A stretch of 64,000 bases of DNA from Pseudomonas beijingensis (GCF_030687295.1 NZ_CP117425.1:2174001-2238000); one strand, 5' to 3'; numbered from the stretch's first letter, positions 1 to 9,123 are shown. Translations and numbers: made by a program. The notes: a model not told the origin generated them from the letters alone.

Positions 1-241
1 CAGCGATGGAACACGCAAGCTGAGCAAATTCACCTTCGCGCCCACCTGGTCGCCCAAGGGCCCGGAATTCTGGGCTCGCCCGGAAATACGGCTCTATTAC
101 ACCTACGCCAGTTGGAACGCGGCGGCCCAGCGAGCAGCCAATGAACTGGCTGCTGGCTCGGCGCTGTCGGACACCGGTGCGTTTGGCGGTGCGCGACATG
201 GTTCCAACGTGGGCCTGCAGGTCGAATATTGGTGGAAATGA
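1..241 (+). CDS. Maltoporin-like carbohydrate porin, C-terminal fragment
   Basis: The reading frame is open from base 2 to a TGA at 239-241, so this is the end of a gene that starts before the window. The 79 visible residues contain alternating beta-strand patterns such as FWARPEIRLYYTYASW and finish with VGLQVEYWWK. An aromatic-rich last strand of this kind is typical of outer-membrane porins, and the VEYWW-like end is typical of the maltoporin (LamB/ScrY) family. It would let a sugar cross the outer membrane. The PTS gene that follows 70 bp downstream on the same strand suggests it serves the same sugar. The substrate cannot be told from this fragment. Confidence 0.75.
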   Translation, partial: SDGTRKLSKFTFAPTWSPKGPEFWARPEIRLYYTYASWNAAAQRAANELAAGSALSDTGAFGGARHGSNVGLQVEYWWK

Positions 242-312
242 CCCGTGTAGCGCGGGTCGCTGATCGCTGCGTGCCCGCGATGCGAAAAGAATAGACAGCA
301 GCAGGTGAAGTC

Positions 313-2847
313 ATGAACACAACGCAACCTTTGCAATTGCTCGCACCGCTGTCCGGGGTCCTGATGCCTTTGGACAGTGTGCCGGATCCAGTCTTCTCCA
401 GCCGTGTGGTGGGGGATGGCATCTGCATCGATCCGACCTCGCAGACCCTTTGCGCGCCGCTGTCCGGCGTCATCGGCACACTTCAGGACAGCGCCCATGC
501 GGTGAGTATCACCGCTGACAACGGTGTCCAGGTACTGATGCACATCGGCCTGGACACGGTCAACCTGGCGGGTAAGGGCTTCACCTCGCGGGTGGCAATG
601 GGGCAACGGGTCGAGGCCGGCCAGCCGCTGATCGATTTCGATGCCGACTACATCGCCTTGCATGCGCGCAGTCTGTTGACGCTGATGCTGGTGGTCAGCG
701 GCGAACCCTTCCGCCTACTTGTGGACGAGGCGACTTGCGTCGAAAGCGGCACGCCGTTGTTGCAGGTACGCTCAGGTGAGCAAGGGGCGGTTGATGAGGC
801 GCAGCAGGGCTCGGTGCTGTTTTCCCGGCCGCTGATCGTGCCCAATGAAAGCGGCCTGCATGCCCGTCCTGCCGCGGTGCTCGCCCAAGCGGCCAAGGGG
901 TTCGAGGCCACTATTCAACTGCATAAACAGCAAGCCAGCGCCAACGCCAAGTCCCTGGTGGCGATCATGGCGTTGCAGACGGCCAAGGGTGACCGCGTGC
1001 AGATCAGTGCCGTCGGCCCCCAGGCCGGGCAGGCCATCGAGGCGTTGGAACAGTTGCTGCTGTCGGGATGCGGCGAAACGGTGCAAGCGCCGCTGGCGTT
1101 GGAGCCGACCATGACCGTCGAACCGTCGCTGCCCAGCCGGCTGCGGGGCGTCTGCGCGTCGTCCGGTTCGGCGTTTGGCGAAGTGGTCCAGATCGCCTCC
1201 CAGGTGTGGGACATCGACGAGGCGGGCGGCGGCATCGAGGCTGAGCAGGCGGCCCTGGATCAAGCATTGGAGCAGGCGACGCAAGCCTTGAAGGCTTTGC
1301 AGGACGAGGCGGCGGGCAGCGTCCAGGCGCAGATTTTTCGGGCCCATCAAGAGTTGTTGGAAGACCCCACCTTGCTGGAGCAGGCCCAAGCCTTGATCGC
1401 CGAGGGCAAGAGCGCGGCATTCGCCTGGAAAACCGCCACCGAGGCGAGCGCCGCGCTGTTCCAGCAATCGGGCAGCGCTTTGCTGGCCGAGCGCGCAACG
1501 GACCTGGCCGATGTCGGGCAACGGGTGCTCAAGCTGATCCTGGGGGTGCAGGACAACGCCTGGAACCTGCCTGAACAGGCGATCCTGGTGGCCGAGCAAC
1601 TGACGCCGTCCCAGACCGCCAGCCTCGACACCTCACGCATCGCCGGTTTCGTCACCGTGGGCGGCGGCGCTACCAGCCATGTCGCGATCCTGGCCCGTGC
1701 GCTGGGCCTGCCCTCGTTGTGTGGCGTGGCGCAATCCGTGCTGGCCCTGGATAACGGCACCCGGGTGTTGCTGGACGCCGACGGCGGCGAATTGCACGTC
1801 AATCCGGAGCAGGTCCTGATCGAGCAACGTCAGGCCGCGGGTGACCGGCAGCGCCAGCGACATCAGCGTGACCTGGAACAGTCGGCCCTGGCGGCTCGGA
1901 CCCTTGACGGCCATCGCGTCGAAGTCAGTGCCAATGTTGGGTCGCTGCGGGACGTGGAGCAGGCCATGGCCCTGGGAGGCGAAGGCGTGGGACTGTTGCG
2001 CTCCGAACTGCTCTATCTGGATCGCGTGCACCCACCTGGCCATGACGAGCAAGCGACCCTCTACAGCGCCGTCGCCCGGGCGCTTGGGCCTGAGCGCAAC
2101 CTGGTGGTTCGCACCCTGGACGTGGGCGGCGACAAGCCGCTGGCCTATGTACCGATGGCTCATGAGGCCAACCCATTCCTGGGCATGCGTGGTATTCGCC
2201 TGTGCCTGGAACGGCCGCAGTTGCTGCGCGAACAGTTCCGGGCAATTCTTGCCTGTTCGGGGTTGGCACGGCTGCACATCATGTTGCCCATGGTCACGCA
2301 ATTGGCGGAGCTGCGCCTGGCGCGGCAGATGCTGGACGAAGAGGTCCGCCACCTGGGACTCAAGCAGGCGCCGAAGCTGGGCATCATGATCGAAGTGCCG
2401 GCGGCGGCGCTGATGGCCGACCTGTTTGCCCCTGAAGTGGATTTCTTCTCCATCGGCACCAACGATCTGACCCAATACACCCTGGCCATGGACCGTGACC
2501 ACCCGCGTCTGGCCAGCCAGGCCGATGGCCTGCATCCCTCGGTGTTGCGCCTGGTCGCCCGTACGGTCGAAGCCGCTCGCGCCCACGGCAAGTGGGTTGG
2601 GATGTGTGGCGCGCTAGCCTCGGAACCCCTGGCGGTGCCGGTGTTGTTAGGGTTGGGCGTGGATGAATTGTCGGTCAGCGTGCCGCTGATTCCGTCGATC
2701 AAGGCCTGCGTGCGTGAATGGAGCCTGAGCGAGTGCCGCACGCTGGCTCAACAGGCCTTGGCCCAGGAAAGCGCGGAGCAGGTGCGTGACCTCCTGCGTA
2801 CTCACTCATCCACCGCCAACCCGGCCACCTTGGCCACGGAGCATTGA
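313..2847 (+). CDS. nagF: Fused PTS protein: EIIA(Glc)-HPr-Enzyme I
   Basis: An 844-residue multiphosphoryl transfer protein that takes phosphate from PEP and passes it to a sugar-specific EIIB. Three domains are visible in order. EIIA of the glucose family spans about 1-150, with the active histidine in LMHIGLDTV (H77). HPr spans about 170-260, with NESGLHARPA (H183). Enzyme I spans about 275-835, with the swivelling phosphohistidine in GGGATSHVAILAR (H456) and the PEP-binding end GMCGALASEP. The domain order and length fit the Pseudomonas NagF protein of the N-acetylglucosamine system. The porin upstream and the EIIB-like gene downstream form one apparent operon. The substrate could also be another sugar, because the EIIC permease gene is not in the window, so the symbol is tentative. 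Confidence 0.88.
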   Translation: MNTTQPLQLLAPLSGVLMPLDSVPDPVFSSRVVGDGICIDPTSQTLCAPLSGVIGTLQDSAHAVSITADNGVQVLMHIGLDTVNLAGKGFTSRVAMGQRVEAGQPLIDFDADYIALHARSLLTLMLVVSGEPFRLLVDEATCVESGTPLLQVRSGEQGAVDEAQQGSVLFSRPLIVPNESGLHARPAAVLAQAAKGFEATIQLHKQQASANAKSLVAIMALQTAKGDRVQISAVGPQAGQAIEALEQLLLSGCGETVQAPLALEPTMTVEPSLPSRLRGVCASSGSAFGEVVQIASQVWDIDEAGGGIEAEQAALDQALEQATQALKALQDEAAGSVQAQIFRAHQELLEDPTLLEQAQALIAEGKSAAFAWKTATEASAALFQQSGSALLAERATDLADVGQRVLKLILGVQDNAWNLPEQAILVAEQLTPSQTASLDTSRIAGFVTVGGGATSHVAILARALGLPSLCGVAQSVLALDNGTRVLLDADGGELHVNPEQVLIEQRQAAGDRQRQRHQRDLEQSALAARTLDGHRVEVSANVGSLRDVEQAMALGGEGVGLLRSELLYLDRVHPPGHDEQATLYSAVARALGPERNLVVRTLDVGGDKPLAYVPMAHEANPFLGMRGIRLCLERPQLLREQFRAILACSGLARLHIMLPMVTQLAELRLARQMLDEEVRHLGLKQAPKLGIMIEVPAAALMADLFAPEVDFFSIGTNDLTQYTLAMDRDHPRLASQADGLHPSVLRLVARTVEAARAHGKWVGMCGALASEPLAVPVLLGLGVDELSVSVPLIPSIKACVREWSLSECRTLAQQALAQESAEQVRDLLRTHSSTANPATLATEH

Positions 2848-2849
2848 AC

Positions 2850-3137
2850 ATGTTCGACAAACTACAACAGGCTTTCTGGAAAGCCCTGACCCCGGACCTG
2901 GTACCCGAAGAGCCCAAGCAGTCGCCAGCGGTTGAAGGGCTGGCGCCAGCCATCATCGCCGCGTTGGGCGGCGCGGAAAACCTCAAGTCCCATCAACCCG
3001 TGGCCTTGACGCGGCTGCGGGTAGAACTGCGGGACGTAACGCGGATCGATCGGGCCGGGTTGAGCGTCGCCGGTGTGATGGGGGTGATGATGCTGGACAA
3101 CGGCGTGGTGCATCTGATTACCGGCTTGCAGGGCTGA
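2850..3137 (+). CDS. Degenerate PTS EIIB-like domain protein without the active cysteine
   Basis: A 95-residue protein starting at ATG 2850, with GGAG at 2838-2841. Its start lies 2 bp after the stop of the PTS fusion gene, so translation is probably coupled. Residues 31-95 follow the EIIB(Glc) pattern: IIAALGGAENL, then a TRLRVEL motif, then VDxxGL and a final small beta hairpin. In active EIIB proteins the motif is CxTRLR, with cysteine carrying the phosphate. Here the position reads VALTRLR, so alanine 52 replaces the cysteine. The protein therefore cannot transfer phosphate by the normal route. It may be a regulator or decoy partner of the fusion, or a relic. The fold assignment is by motif; the role is unknown. 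Confidence 0.75.
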   Translation: MFDKLQQAFWKALTPDLVPEEPKQSPAVEGLAPAIIAALGGAENLKSHQPVALTRLRVELRDVTRIDRAGLSVAGVMGVMMLDNGVVHLITGLQG

Positions 3138-3143
3138 CTTTTT

Positions 3144-3162
3144 GGGGGCTGCTGCGCAGCCC
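3144..3162. repeat. Lone REP-family-2 half element
   Basis: GGGCTGC-TGC-GCAGCCC forms a short perfect hairpin just after the EIIB-like gene. The same string is the inner part of the larger REP elements at 13380, 31193 and 53873, so this looks like a solitary fragment of that family. It has no T-run after it and is not a convincing terminator. Confidence 0.45.
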
Positions 3163-3275
3163 AGTGAGTGCCACAAAAGCGGTTTGCCACGAGGGAGATC
3201 GATGGGAGTTCCTCACGCGTTCTATACTCCTGGCACCCATTGCGGCAAACGATATGCCGCAATAAGGAGCCTGCC

Positions 3276-3683
3276 ATGAATGACACTCAAAAACTCGCCG
3301 CCTTGCGCATCGTTTTGGTCGTGGTCGGTCTGATTGCCGTCTTCGCGATCTGGCCGTTGATGATGCTGTGGCCGTCCGGCTGGGCGTGGCACAGCGGCCA
3401 TTCCGACTATCCGCTGATGATCGTCGGAATTTACGCGACGCTCGGCGTGTTCCTGCTGATGGCGTCTCGCGAACCGATGAAACACCTGAGCCTGATCTGG
3501 TTCACCGTGTGGTCGAGCGTCGTGCACGGCGCGATCATGGCGGTGCAGTCGTTTGGCGTCGGGATGGACGGGGCGAGCCAATACGGCCATCTATTGGGCG
3601 ATGTGCCCGCGTTATTCATCGTCGCGGTGGCGCTGGCATTTTTTACACCGCGGGGCGAGAAAGCGTGTTTGCTGCCTGATTGA
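3276..3683 (+). CDS. Small four-helix membrane protein (DUF6632-like)
   Basis: A 135-residue protein beginning at ATG 3276, which has AAGGAG at 3264-3269; the longer upstream in-frame extension lacks such a site. Four hydrophobic segments are visible, around residues 9-32 (RIVLVVVGLIAVFAIWPLMM), 45-65, 75-95 and 108-128, with short charged loops. There is no signal peptide cleavage site, so it is an integral inner-membrane protein. The pattern resembles uncharacterised four-helix membrane proteins annotated as DUF6632. It stands alone: a terminator follows at 3704 and the PTS genes end 138 bp upstream. Function unknown. Confidence 0.7.
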   Translation: MNDTQKLAALRIVLVVVGLIAVFAIWPLMMLWPSGWAWHSGHSDYPLMIVGIYATLGVFLLMASREPMKHLSLIWFTVWSSVVHGAIMAVQSFGVGMDGASQYGHLLGDVPALFIVAVALAFFTPRGEKACLLPD

Positions 3684-3703
3684 CCCCGGGTGGGGCGGTA
3701 ATC

Positions 3704-3738
3704 AAAAGCCTTGTGGATAACTTCCATGAGGCTTTTTT
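3704..3738 (+). terminator. Rho-independent terminator after the small membrane protein
   Basis: AAAAGCCT pairs with AGGCTTTT around an inner TGGA/TCCA stem, and the right arm continues into a T6 run. It separates the membrane protein gene from the multicopper oxidase gene. Confidence 0.75.
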
Positions 3739-3835
3739 CATTTTAGCTGGCCTTACTGTTTCTCATCTGCGGGTGTATCGTATTCGCCTTTTGCGGGCCC
3801 CATGGTCCGTCGCAGATTCAAGAGGTGGTCGCTTC

Positions 3836-5212
3836 ATGTCCTTTACCCGTCGCCAAATACTCGGTGGCCTGGCCGGTCTTGTTGTCGTTGGTGTGGGTGC
3901 AGGCGGCGCGTCGCGGTACTGGCTGGGCAAGAGGGCCGACGCCGAAGCTGGTCATGATTATGAATTGATCGCCGCGCCTCTGGACGTCGAACTGGTGGCC
4001 GGGCACAAGACCCAGGCCTGGGCGTTTGGTCCTTCGGCGCCGGGCACCGAGTTGCGGGTGCGCCAGGGCGAATGGTTGCGGGTACGCTTCATCAACCATC
4101 TGCCGGTCGCCACCACCATCCATTGGCACGGAATCCGTTTGCCGCTGGAGATGGACGGCGTGCCGTATGTTTCGCAACTGCCGGTGCTGCCGGGCGAGTA
4201 TTTCGATTACAAGTTCCGCGTGCCGGACGCCGGCAGCTACTGGTATCACCCCCACGTCAACAGCAGCGAAGAACTCGGGCGTGGACTGGTGGGGCCGTTG
4301 ATCATCGAAGAGCGCGAGCCCACCGGCTTCAAATATGAACAGACCCTGAGCCTCAAGAGCTGGCATGTGGATGAGCAGGGCGAGTTTGTCGCGTTCAGCA
4401 TTCCCCGCGAGGCGGCGCGTGGCGGTACGGCCGGGCGGCTGGCGACCATCAACGGCGTGCCCCAGGCGGTGATTGACCTGCCGGCCGGGCAGATCACCCG
4501 GGTGCGTTTGCTCAACCTCGACAACACCCTGACTTACCGCATCAACATCCCCGGCGTTGAAGCGCAGATCTATGCGTTGGACGGCAACCCCATCGAACCG
4601 CGCCCGCTGGGCAAGGAATACTGGCTTGGCCCAGGCATGCGCATTTGCCTGGCGATCAAAGCGCCGCCGGCCGGTGAAGAGTTGTCGTTGCGCAATGGCC
4701 CGGTGCGCCTGGGGACTTTGCGTTCGGTGCCCAACAGTGACGCACCGACCCAGTGGCCACCGGCACTGCCCGCCAATCCGGTGTCCGAGCCGGACCTGGC
4801 CAATGCCGAGAAACTCAACTTCAATTTCGAATGGGTCGGCTCGGTGTCGGTCAATGTCGACAACGGCAAGCCGCCAAGCCTCTGGCAGATCAACGGCAAG
4901 GCCTGGGACATCACCGACAAGACCTGCGCCGACCGGCCGATCGCCACGCTGAAGAAAGGCCAGAGCTACATTTTTGAATTGAAGAACATGACCCAGTACC
5001 AGCACCCGATCCATTTGCACGGCATGAGCTTCAAGGTGATCGCGTCGAACCGGCACAAGGTCGTGCCGTATTTCACTGACACGTACTTGCTGGGCAAGAA
5101 CGAGCGGGCGCAGGTGGCGCTGGTGGCGGATAATCCAGGCGTGTGGATGTTCCACTGCCATGTGATCGATCACATGGAAACCGGCCTGATGGCCGCCATC
5201 GAGGTGGCGTGA
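3836..5212 (+). CDS. Tat-exported multicopper oxidase
   Basis: A 458-residue periplasmic copper oxidase. The start chosen is ATG 3836 behind AGAGGTGG, because it places a twin-arginine signal (FTRRQILGGLAGLVVVG) at the N-terminus; an in-frame extension upstream does not. The copper ligands are all visible: HWH at 96-98, HPH at 138-140, HPIHLH at 390-395 and HCHVIDHM at 440-447, the last two supplying the type 1 and trinuclear sites. Cupredoxin domains 1 and 3 are clear; there is no methionine-rich insert like that of CueO. It may oxidise Cu(I), metals or phenolics, and the substrate is not evident. Its stop overlaps the start of tadA. Confidence 0.88.
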   Translation: MSFTRRQILGGLAGLVVVGVGAGGASRYWLGKRADAEAGHDYELIAAPLDVELVAGHKTQAWAFGPSAPGTELRVRQGEWLRVRFINHLPVATTIHWHGIRLPLEMDGVPYVSQLPVLPGEYFDYKFRVPDAGSYWYHPHVNSSEELGRGLVGPLIIEEREPTGFKYEQTLSLKSWHVDEQGEFVAFSIPREAARGGTAGRLATINGVPQAVIDLPAGQITRVRLLNLDNTLTYRINIPGVEAQIYALDGNPIEPRPLGKEYWLGPGMRICLAIKAPPAGEELSLRNGPVRLGTLRSVPNSDAPTQWPPALPANPVSEPDLANAEKLNFNFEWVGSVSVNVDNGKPPSLWQINGKAWDITDKTCADRPIATLKKGQSYIFELKNMTQYQHPIHLHGMSFKVIASNRHKVVPYFTDTYLLGKNERAQVALVADNPGVWMFHCHVIDHMETGLMAAIEVA

Positions 5213-5709
5213 TGCGTCAGATTCGCCCCGCCAAAATCATCGACCGCAGCCGTGACCAGGACTTCATGCGCGAAGCCCTGGCCCTCGCCGCCCAAGGCGC
5301 CGCCCTGGGCGAAGTGCCGGTGGGCGCGGTGCTGGTGCAGGACGGCGAGATCATCGGGCGCGGCTTCAACTGCCCGATCAGCGGCCACGACCCCAGCGCC
5401 CACGCGGAAATGGTCGCCATCCGCGCCGCCGCCCAGGCGGTGAGCAACTATCGCCTGCCCGGCAGCACCCTCTACGTGACGCTGGAACCGTGCAGCATGT
5501 GCGCCGGCCTCATCGTCCACTCGCGCATCGCCCGGGTCGTCTACGGGGCTTTGGAACCCAAGGCCGGTATCGTCCAGAGCCAGGGGCAGTTTTTCAGCCA
5601 GGGTTTCCTGAACCATCGGGTGATGTTCGAGGGCGGGGTGTTGGCTGAGGAGTGCAGTACGGTGCTGAGTGAGTTCTTCAAGGCCCGAAGAGCCAAATCC
5701 TCAGACTGA
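5212..5709 (+). CDS. tadA: tRNA-specific adenosine deaminase TadA
   Basis: A 165-residue enzyme that deaminates A34 to inosine in the wobble position of tRNA-Arg(ACG). The zinc and catalytic motif HAE is at 64-66 (PSAHAEM) and the PCSMC zinc cysteines are at 93-97, as in all TadA proteins. Its ATG overlaps the TGA of the multicopper oxidase gene (TGATG), so the two are translationally coupled despite having no shared function. The length matches the family. Three REPINs follow in the gap before the converging cmoB gene. Confidence 0.95.
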   Translation: MRQIRPAKIIDRSRDQDFMREALALAAQGAALGEVPVGAVLVQDGEIIGRGFNCPISGHDPSAHAEMVAIRAAAQAVSNYRLPGSTLYVTLEPCSMCAGLIVHSRIARVVYGALEPKAGIVQSQGQFFSQGFLNHRVMFEGGVLAEECSTVLSEFFKARRAKSSD

Positions 5710-5723
5710 CGCTGTCCCCCACT

Positions 5724-6080
5724 GTGGGAGCGGGCTTGCTCGCGAAGGCGGCGTGTCAGTCACATAGATGTTGAATGGTCCGACGCCATCGCGAGCAAGC
5801 TCAGCTCCCACATGGGGTCCCGGGTGTCCACAGACCCTGCGTTCACCACAATCCCTGTGGGAGCTGAGCTTGCTCGCGATAGCGGTGGGTCTGCTTGCAT
5901 TCATGTTGAATGTGTTGCCGCCATCGCGAGCAAGCCCGCTCCCACATCGATCTTCAGTGGCCACCAGATTTTCGTACGCCGCGAATTCCCTGTGGGAGCT
6001 GAGCTTGCTCGCGATAGCGGTGGGTCAGCTTGCATTCGTGTTGAATGTGCTGCCGCCTTCGCGAGCAAGCCCGCTCCCAC
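5724..6080. repeat. Three consecutive REPINs
   Basis: Three inverted pairs of the GTGGGAGC(G/T)GGCTTGCTCGCGA element lie at 5724-5811, 5857-5945 and 5992-6080, each 88-89 bp. The second and third share most of their spacer (agcggtgggtc-gcttgcatt-gttgaatgtg), which shows they are duplicated as whole units. They fill the 397-bp gap between convergent tadA and cmoB; nothing else is visible there. Confidence 0.88.
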
Positions 6081-6106
6081 AGTGGGATTTGTGGTGCCTG
6101 GGCGAT

Positions 6107-7063
6107 TTATTTCCGCGCCACAATCACCGCCCGCCTCGGCGCCGGCAGCCCTTCGATGGTTTTGTTGTGGTCGGCGGGATCGAGGAAGTCGCTTAGCGAC
6201 TGATACTTCATCCACTCGGTGCTGCGCTGTTCTTCCACGGTCGTCAGGCTCACGTCCACGCAACGCACGTCACTGAACCCGGCGCGGCGCAGCCAGCGTT
6301 CCAGGGCCGGGACCGACGGCAGGAACCACACGTTGCGCATCTGTGCGTAGCGGTCCTCGGGCACCAGCACCTGGTGTTCGTCGCCTTCGATCACCAGGGT
6401 TTCCAGCACCAGTTCGCCGCCCTTGACCAGGCAGTCCTTCAAGGCGAGCAAGTGTTCGATCGGCGAGCGACGGTGGTAGAACACGCCCATGGAAAACACC
6501 GTGTCGAAGCCCTCCAGTTCAGCTGGCAGCGCCTCGAAGGGGAATGGCAAATGCCAGGCGTTGGGCTGCGACAGGTAGCGCTGCACCGCCTGGAACTGGC
6601 AGAAGAACAGCCAGTTGGGGTCGACACCGATCACCGTGTCCGCCCCGGCGCCGAGCATGCGCCACATGTAATAACCGTTGCCGCAGCCTACATCGAGGAT
6701 GCGCTTGCCTTTGAGATCCAGGTGCGGGGCTACCCGTGACCACTTCCAATCCGAGCGCCATTCGGTGTCCACGTGCACGCCAAACAGGTCGAAAGGCCCT
6801 TTGCGCCAGGGTGACAGGCCCATCAACGCGGTACGCATTTGCCCACGGGTTTCGTCGGAACAATCGGCGTCTAGCGTCAGCCCGTTCAGCAGGTCGACGG
6901 TGGTGGGTTGCAACACCGGCAGCGCATCGAGCGCGCTTTGCCAACGCTCCAGGTCGCCGTGGCCCTTTTCCATCTTGCTGTCGAGTTGCGTCTGCAGCGT
7001 CGCGGCCCAATCGGCCAGGGGCGTGCCGGCCAGATGGCGGGCGAGGGGGGACAGATCAATCAT
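6107..7063 (-). CDS. cmoB: tRNA (mo5U34) carboxymethyltransferase CmoB
   Basis: A 318-residue enzyme that transfers the carboxymethyl group of carboxy-SAM to 5-hydroxyuridine 34, making the cmo5U wobble base. The SAM-fold glycine motif [15 protein letters not shown] begins near residue 123, followed by the CmoB-specific stretches [13 protein letters not shown] and [12 protein letters not shown]. The full length and C-terminus ([14 protein letters not shown]) match the family. Its ATG overlaps the stop of cmoA by 4 bp, so the pair is one transcript. Confidence 0.95.
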   Translation of the reverse strand: MIDLSPLARHLAGTPLADWAATLQTQLDSKMEKGHGDLERWQSALDALPVLQPTTVDLLNGLTLDADCSDETRGQMRTALMGLSPWRKGPFDLFGVHVDTEWRSDWKWSRVAPHLDLKGKRILDVGCGNGYYMWRMLGAGADTVIGVDPNWLFFCQFQAVQRYLSQPNAWHLPFPFEALPAELEGFDTVFSMGVFYHRRSPIEHLLALKDCLVKGGELVLETLVIEGDEHQVLVPEDRYAQMRNVWFLPSVPALERWLRRAGFSDVRCVDVSLTTVEEQRSTEWMKYQSLSDFLDPADHNKTIEGLPAPRRAVIVARK

Positions 7064-7803
7064 GGCAGGGCAATCAACGAGGCGAAGTTAAGACACTGGA
7101 ACCACGGCACGACTTTCGAGAACCCGGCCGCCAAGAGGCGCTCGCGGTGCTCCTCGAGGCTGTCGGGCTTCATGACGTTTTCGATGGCGCTGCGTTTCTG
7201 GGCAATCTCCAGCTCGCTGTAACCGTTGGCGCGCTTGAACGCCACGTGCAGGTCGGTGAGCAGGGCGTGTTCCTCGGCATCGTTGAAACGCAATTTTTCC
7301 GACAGGATCAGGGCACCACCCGGCAACAGGGACTGGCGAATGCGGCTCAACAGTGCGGTGCGCTGGTCCGGCGCGATGAATTGCAGGGTGAAATTCAGGG
7401 CCACCACCGAGGCCGGCTGGAACGTCAGGGCGAGGATGTCACCTTCGATCACTTCAACCGGCAGCAGCTCCTGGAACATCGAGTCCTGGCCGTTGAGGTA
7501 TTCGCGACAACGCTCGACCATGGCCGCCGAGTTATCCACAGCGATGACACGGCAACCGTCGGTGCGCACATGGCGACGCAGGGCCTGGGTCACCGCACCG
7601 AGGGACGAACCCAGGTCATAGAGCACGCTGCTTGGCTGGGCGAATTGCGCGGCGAGCACGCCGAGGTTTTCGACGATGGTCGGGTAACCCGGCACCGAAC
7701 GCTTGATCATGTCCGGAAACACCCGCACCACGTCCTCGTTGAAGGCGAAGTCCGGCACTTGGGCCAGGGGTTGGGCGAATAGGCGATCGGGATCTTTGCT
7801 CAC
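7060..7803 (-). CDS. cmoA: Carboxy-S-adenosylmethionine synthase CmoA
   Basis: A 247-residue enzyme that converts SAM and prephenate into carboxy-SAM, the donor used by CmoB. Visible features are the N-terminal [20 protein letters not shown], the SAM motif [14 protein letters not shown] near residue 60 and LNFTLQFI. It is the first gene of the cmoA-cmoB pair, with a 4-bp overlap. Upstream, the 200-bp gap to the next gene is mostly a REPIN. Confidence 0.94.
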   Translation of the reverse strand: MSKDPDRLFAQPLAQVPDFAFNEDVVRVFPDMIKRSVPGYPTIVENLGVLAAQFAQPSSVLYDLGSSLGAVTQALRRHVRTDGCRVIAVDNSAAMVERCREYLNGQDSMFQELLPVEVIEGDILALTFQPASVVALNFTLQFIAPDQRTALLSRIRQSLLPGGALILSEKLRFNDAEEHALLTDLHVAFKRANGYSELEIAQKRSAIENVMKPDSLEEHRERLLAAGFSKVVPWFQCLNFASLIALP

Positions 7804-7872
7804 GGCGGTTCCAGCGGCATGGGTGGTGAAAAGGCCGGCATTTTAACCAAAAAACCTGCGGGAGCGAGCTTT

Positions 7873-7991
7873 GTGGGAGCAAGGCCCTGTGGGAGCAAGG
7901 CTTGCCCGCGATAAAGGCACTGCGGTCTATAGCAAGACCGCATTATCGTTCATCGCGGGCAAGCCCTGCTCCCACAGAGCCTCGCTCCCAC
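7873..7991. repeat. REPIN with an extra half unit on each side
   Basis: A GTGGGAGCAAGGCTTGCCCGCGAT inverted pair (core 7889-7975) is flanked by additional GTGGGAGC and GCTCCCAC half units. This is the GCCCGC variant of the family. Its spacer, read on the minus strand, shares a GAACGATAA-GCGGT string with the elements at 20418 and 57644. Confidence 0.8.
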
Positions 7992-8003
7992 ATTGATCTT
8001 TGT

Positions 8004-8639
8004 TCAGTGCCGCTTTTGCGGGAACGCCGACGCTGTAATGCCCCATTGGCCCAGCCAGTAACTGATGATGATCAGGTAAGGCGCGGCATGGAAGGGCTGC
8101 ACGAACCGGTTGATGCCGATCAGGCTGTCGGAAAACACAAACGCCAGGGCCCCGGCGGCGGCCAGCCACGCCGAACGCTTGGGCACGTCGGTGCCCCGCC
8201 GGGCCAACGCCCGCCAGAGCATGGCGCTGATGACCAGGCCGTAGACCACCACCGGCACCAGCAACGGCCCGAGACCGCTCGACACCAGAATCCCCAACAG
8301 CACCGCGCCGATGCCCAAGGCCAGGGCCAATGGCAGCAGCGCCGGACGACGACAGTCGCTGAGGTAGGCTTTCAGGTAGGCCAGGTGCGCCAGCAGAAAC
8401 GCGCCGAGACCGAACACGAACAGGTCCCCCGGCCAGGCCAGCAGCACATCGCCCACCAGTGAAAAAATCAGCCCGAGGCTGATCCAGCGCCGATAGTCGC
8501 TGGGCGGTGCATCGTGCAGCCAGCCGAGCAGGGCCAGCACGGGCATGGGCTTGACCAGCAGGCACAGCAGCGTGGCATGCATGGCCAGGCCGTACAGGTA
8601 GGTGGCCGCACCCATCAGTGCGAGGATCAGCCAACCCAC
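8004..8639 (-). CDS. YhhN-family lysoplasmalogenase-like membrane protein
   Basis: A 211-residue integral membrane protein with seven to eight hydrophobic helices. It carries the YhhN family signatures: an N-terminal KPMPVLALLGW segment, the acidic helix SLVGDVLLAWP, and a late FVFSDSLIGINRF segment. Characterised members (TMEM86/YhhN) hydrolyse the vinyl-ether bond of lysoplasmalogens, using the conserved aspartates of those helices. Whether the bacterial protein acts on that lipid is inferred. The stop of the preceding lipoprotein-gene partner lies only 2 bp away on the same strand, so the chagasin-like gene at 8642 is upstream in the same transcript. Confidence 0.85.
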   Translation of the reverse strand: MGWLILALMGAATYLYGLAMHATLLCLLVKPMPVLALLGWLHDAPPSDYRRWISLGLIFSLVGDVLLAWPGDLFVFGLGAFLLAHLAYLKAYLSDCRRPALLPLALALGIGAVLLGILVSSGLGPLLVPVVVYGLVISAMLWRALARRGTDVPKRSAWLAAAGALAFVFSDSLIGINRFVQPFHAAPYLIIISYWLGQWGITASAFPQKRH

Positions 8640-8641
8640 GG

Positions 8642-9034
8642 TCAGTTCACCGCAATGGCGCAGTCAAAGGTTTCCACGGGCGGTACTTCTGGTGCCCAAG
8701 GCTGTTGATAAGTCAGGCGCAAGCGCCCGGTGCCGGCGCTGAACGCCTGGAAGCGCCAGGTCGACACGCCGGCGGCGCCCACGATGCCGGCGTCTTCCGG
8801 GTTGCGATAGACCTCCGGCCCCAAGCCTTTCAACACACCGCCGGCCGAATCCTGGATCGCCCAGCGATAACCGGTGGTGGGGTTGCTCGGCAAGCTCAAA
8901 ATCAGGTTCTGCCCGTTATTGAGCCGCACCGGGCACTGGCTCAGTTTTTCCACGGTCACGTTGCGTCCGCTTTGCGTGGCGCAGGCGCTCAGCAGGGCGA
9001 GGCTGAGGGGGACGAAGAGGCGGGTGAGGGACAT
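8642..9034 (-). CDS. Chagasin-like (protease inhibitor I42) lipoprotein
   Basis: A 130-residue secreted lipoprotein starting at ATG 9034, preceded by GGAG at 5 nt; an ATG 18 bp upstream is less well placed. The signal peptide ends in a lipobox (LALLSACA). The mature part has the chagasin loop NPTTGYRW and the later tryptophan loop QQPWAP, the two loops that block papain-type cysteine proteases in family I42. Mature length of about 115 matches the family. It would sit in the periplasm or outer membrane. It heads a two-gene unit with the lysoplasmalogenase-like gene. The target protease is unknown. Confidence 0.82.
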   Translation of the reverse strand: MSLTRLFVPLSLALLSACATQSGRNVTVEKLSQCPVRLNNGQNLILSLPSNPTTGYRWAIQDSAGGVLKGLGPEVYRNPEDAGIVGAAGVSTWRFQAFSAGTGRLRLTYQQPWAPEVPPVETFDCAIAVN

Positions 9035-9123
9035 AAGGGCTCCGGCATTCACGACGAACGGCGAGCATAACCGAAGATGCTACTGGGTGTGTCAGGTGGG
9101 AAGGTGTTGTCTGTCAGGGCCCC

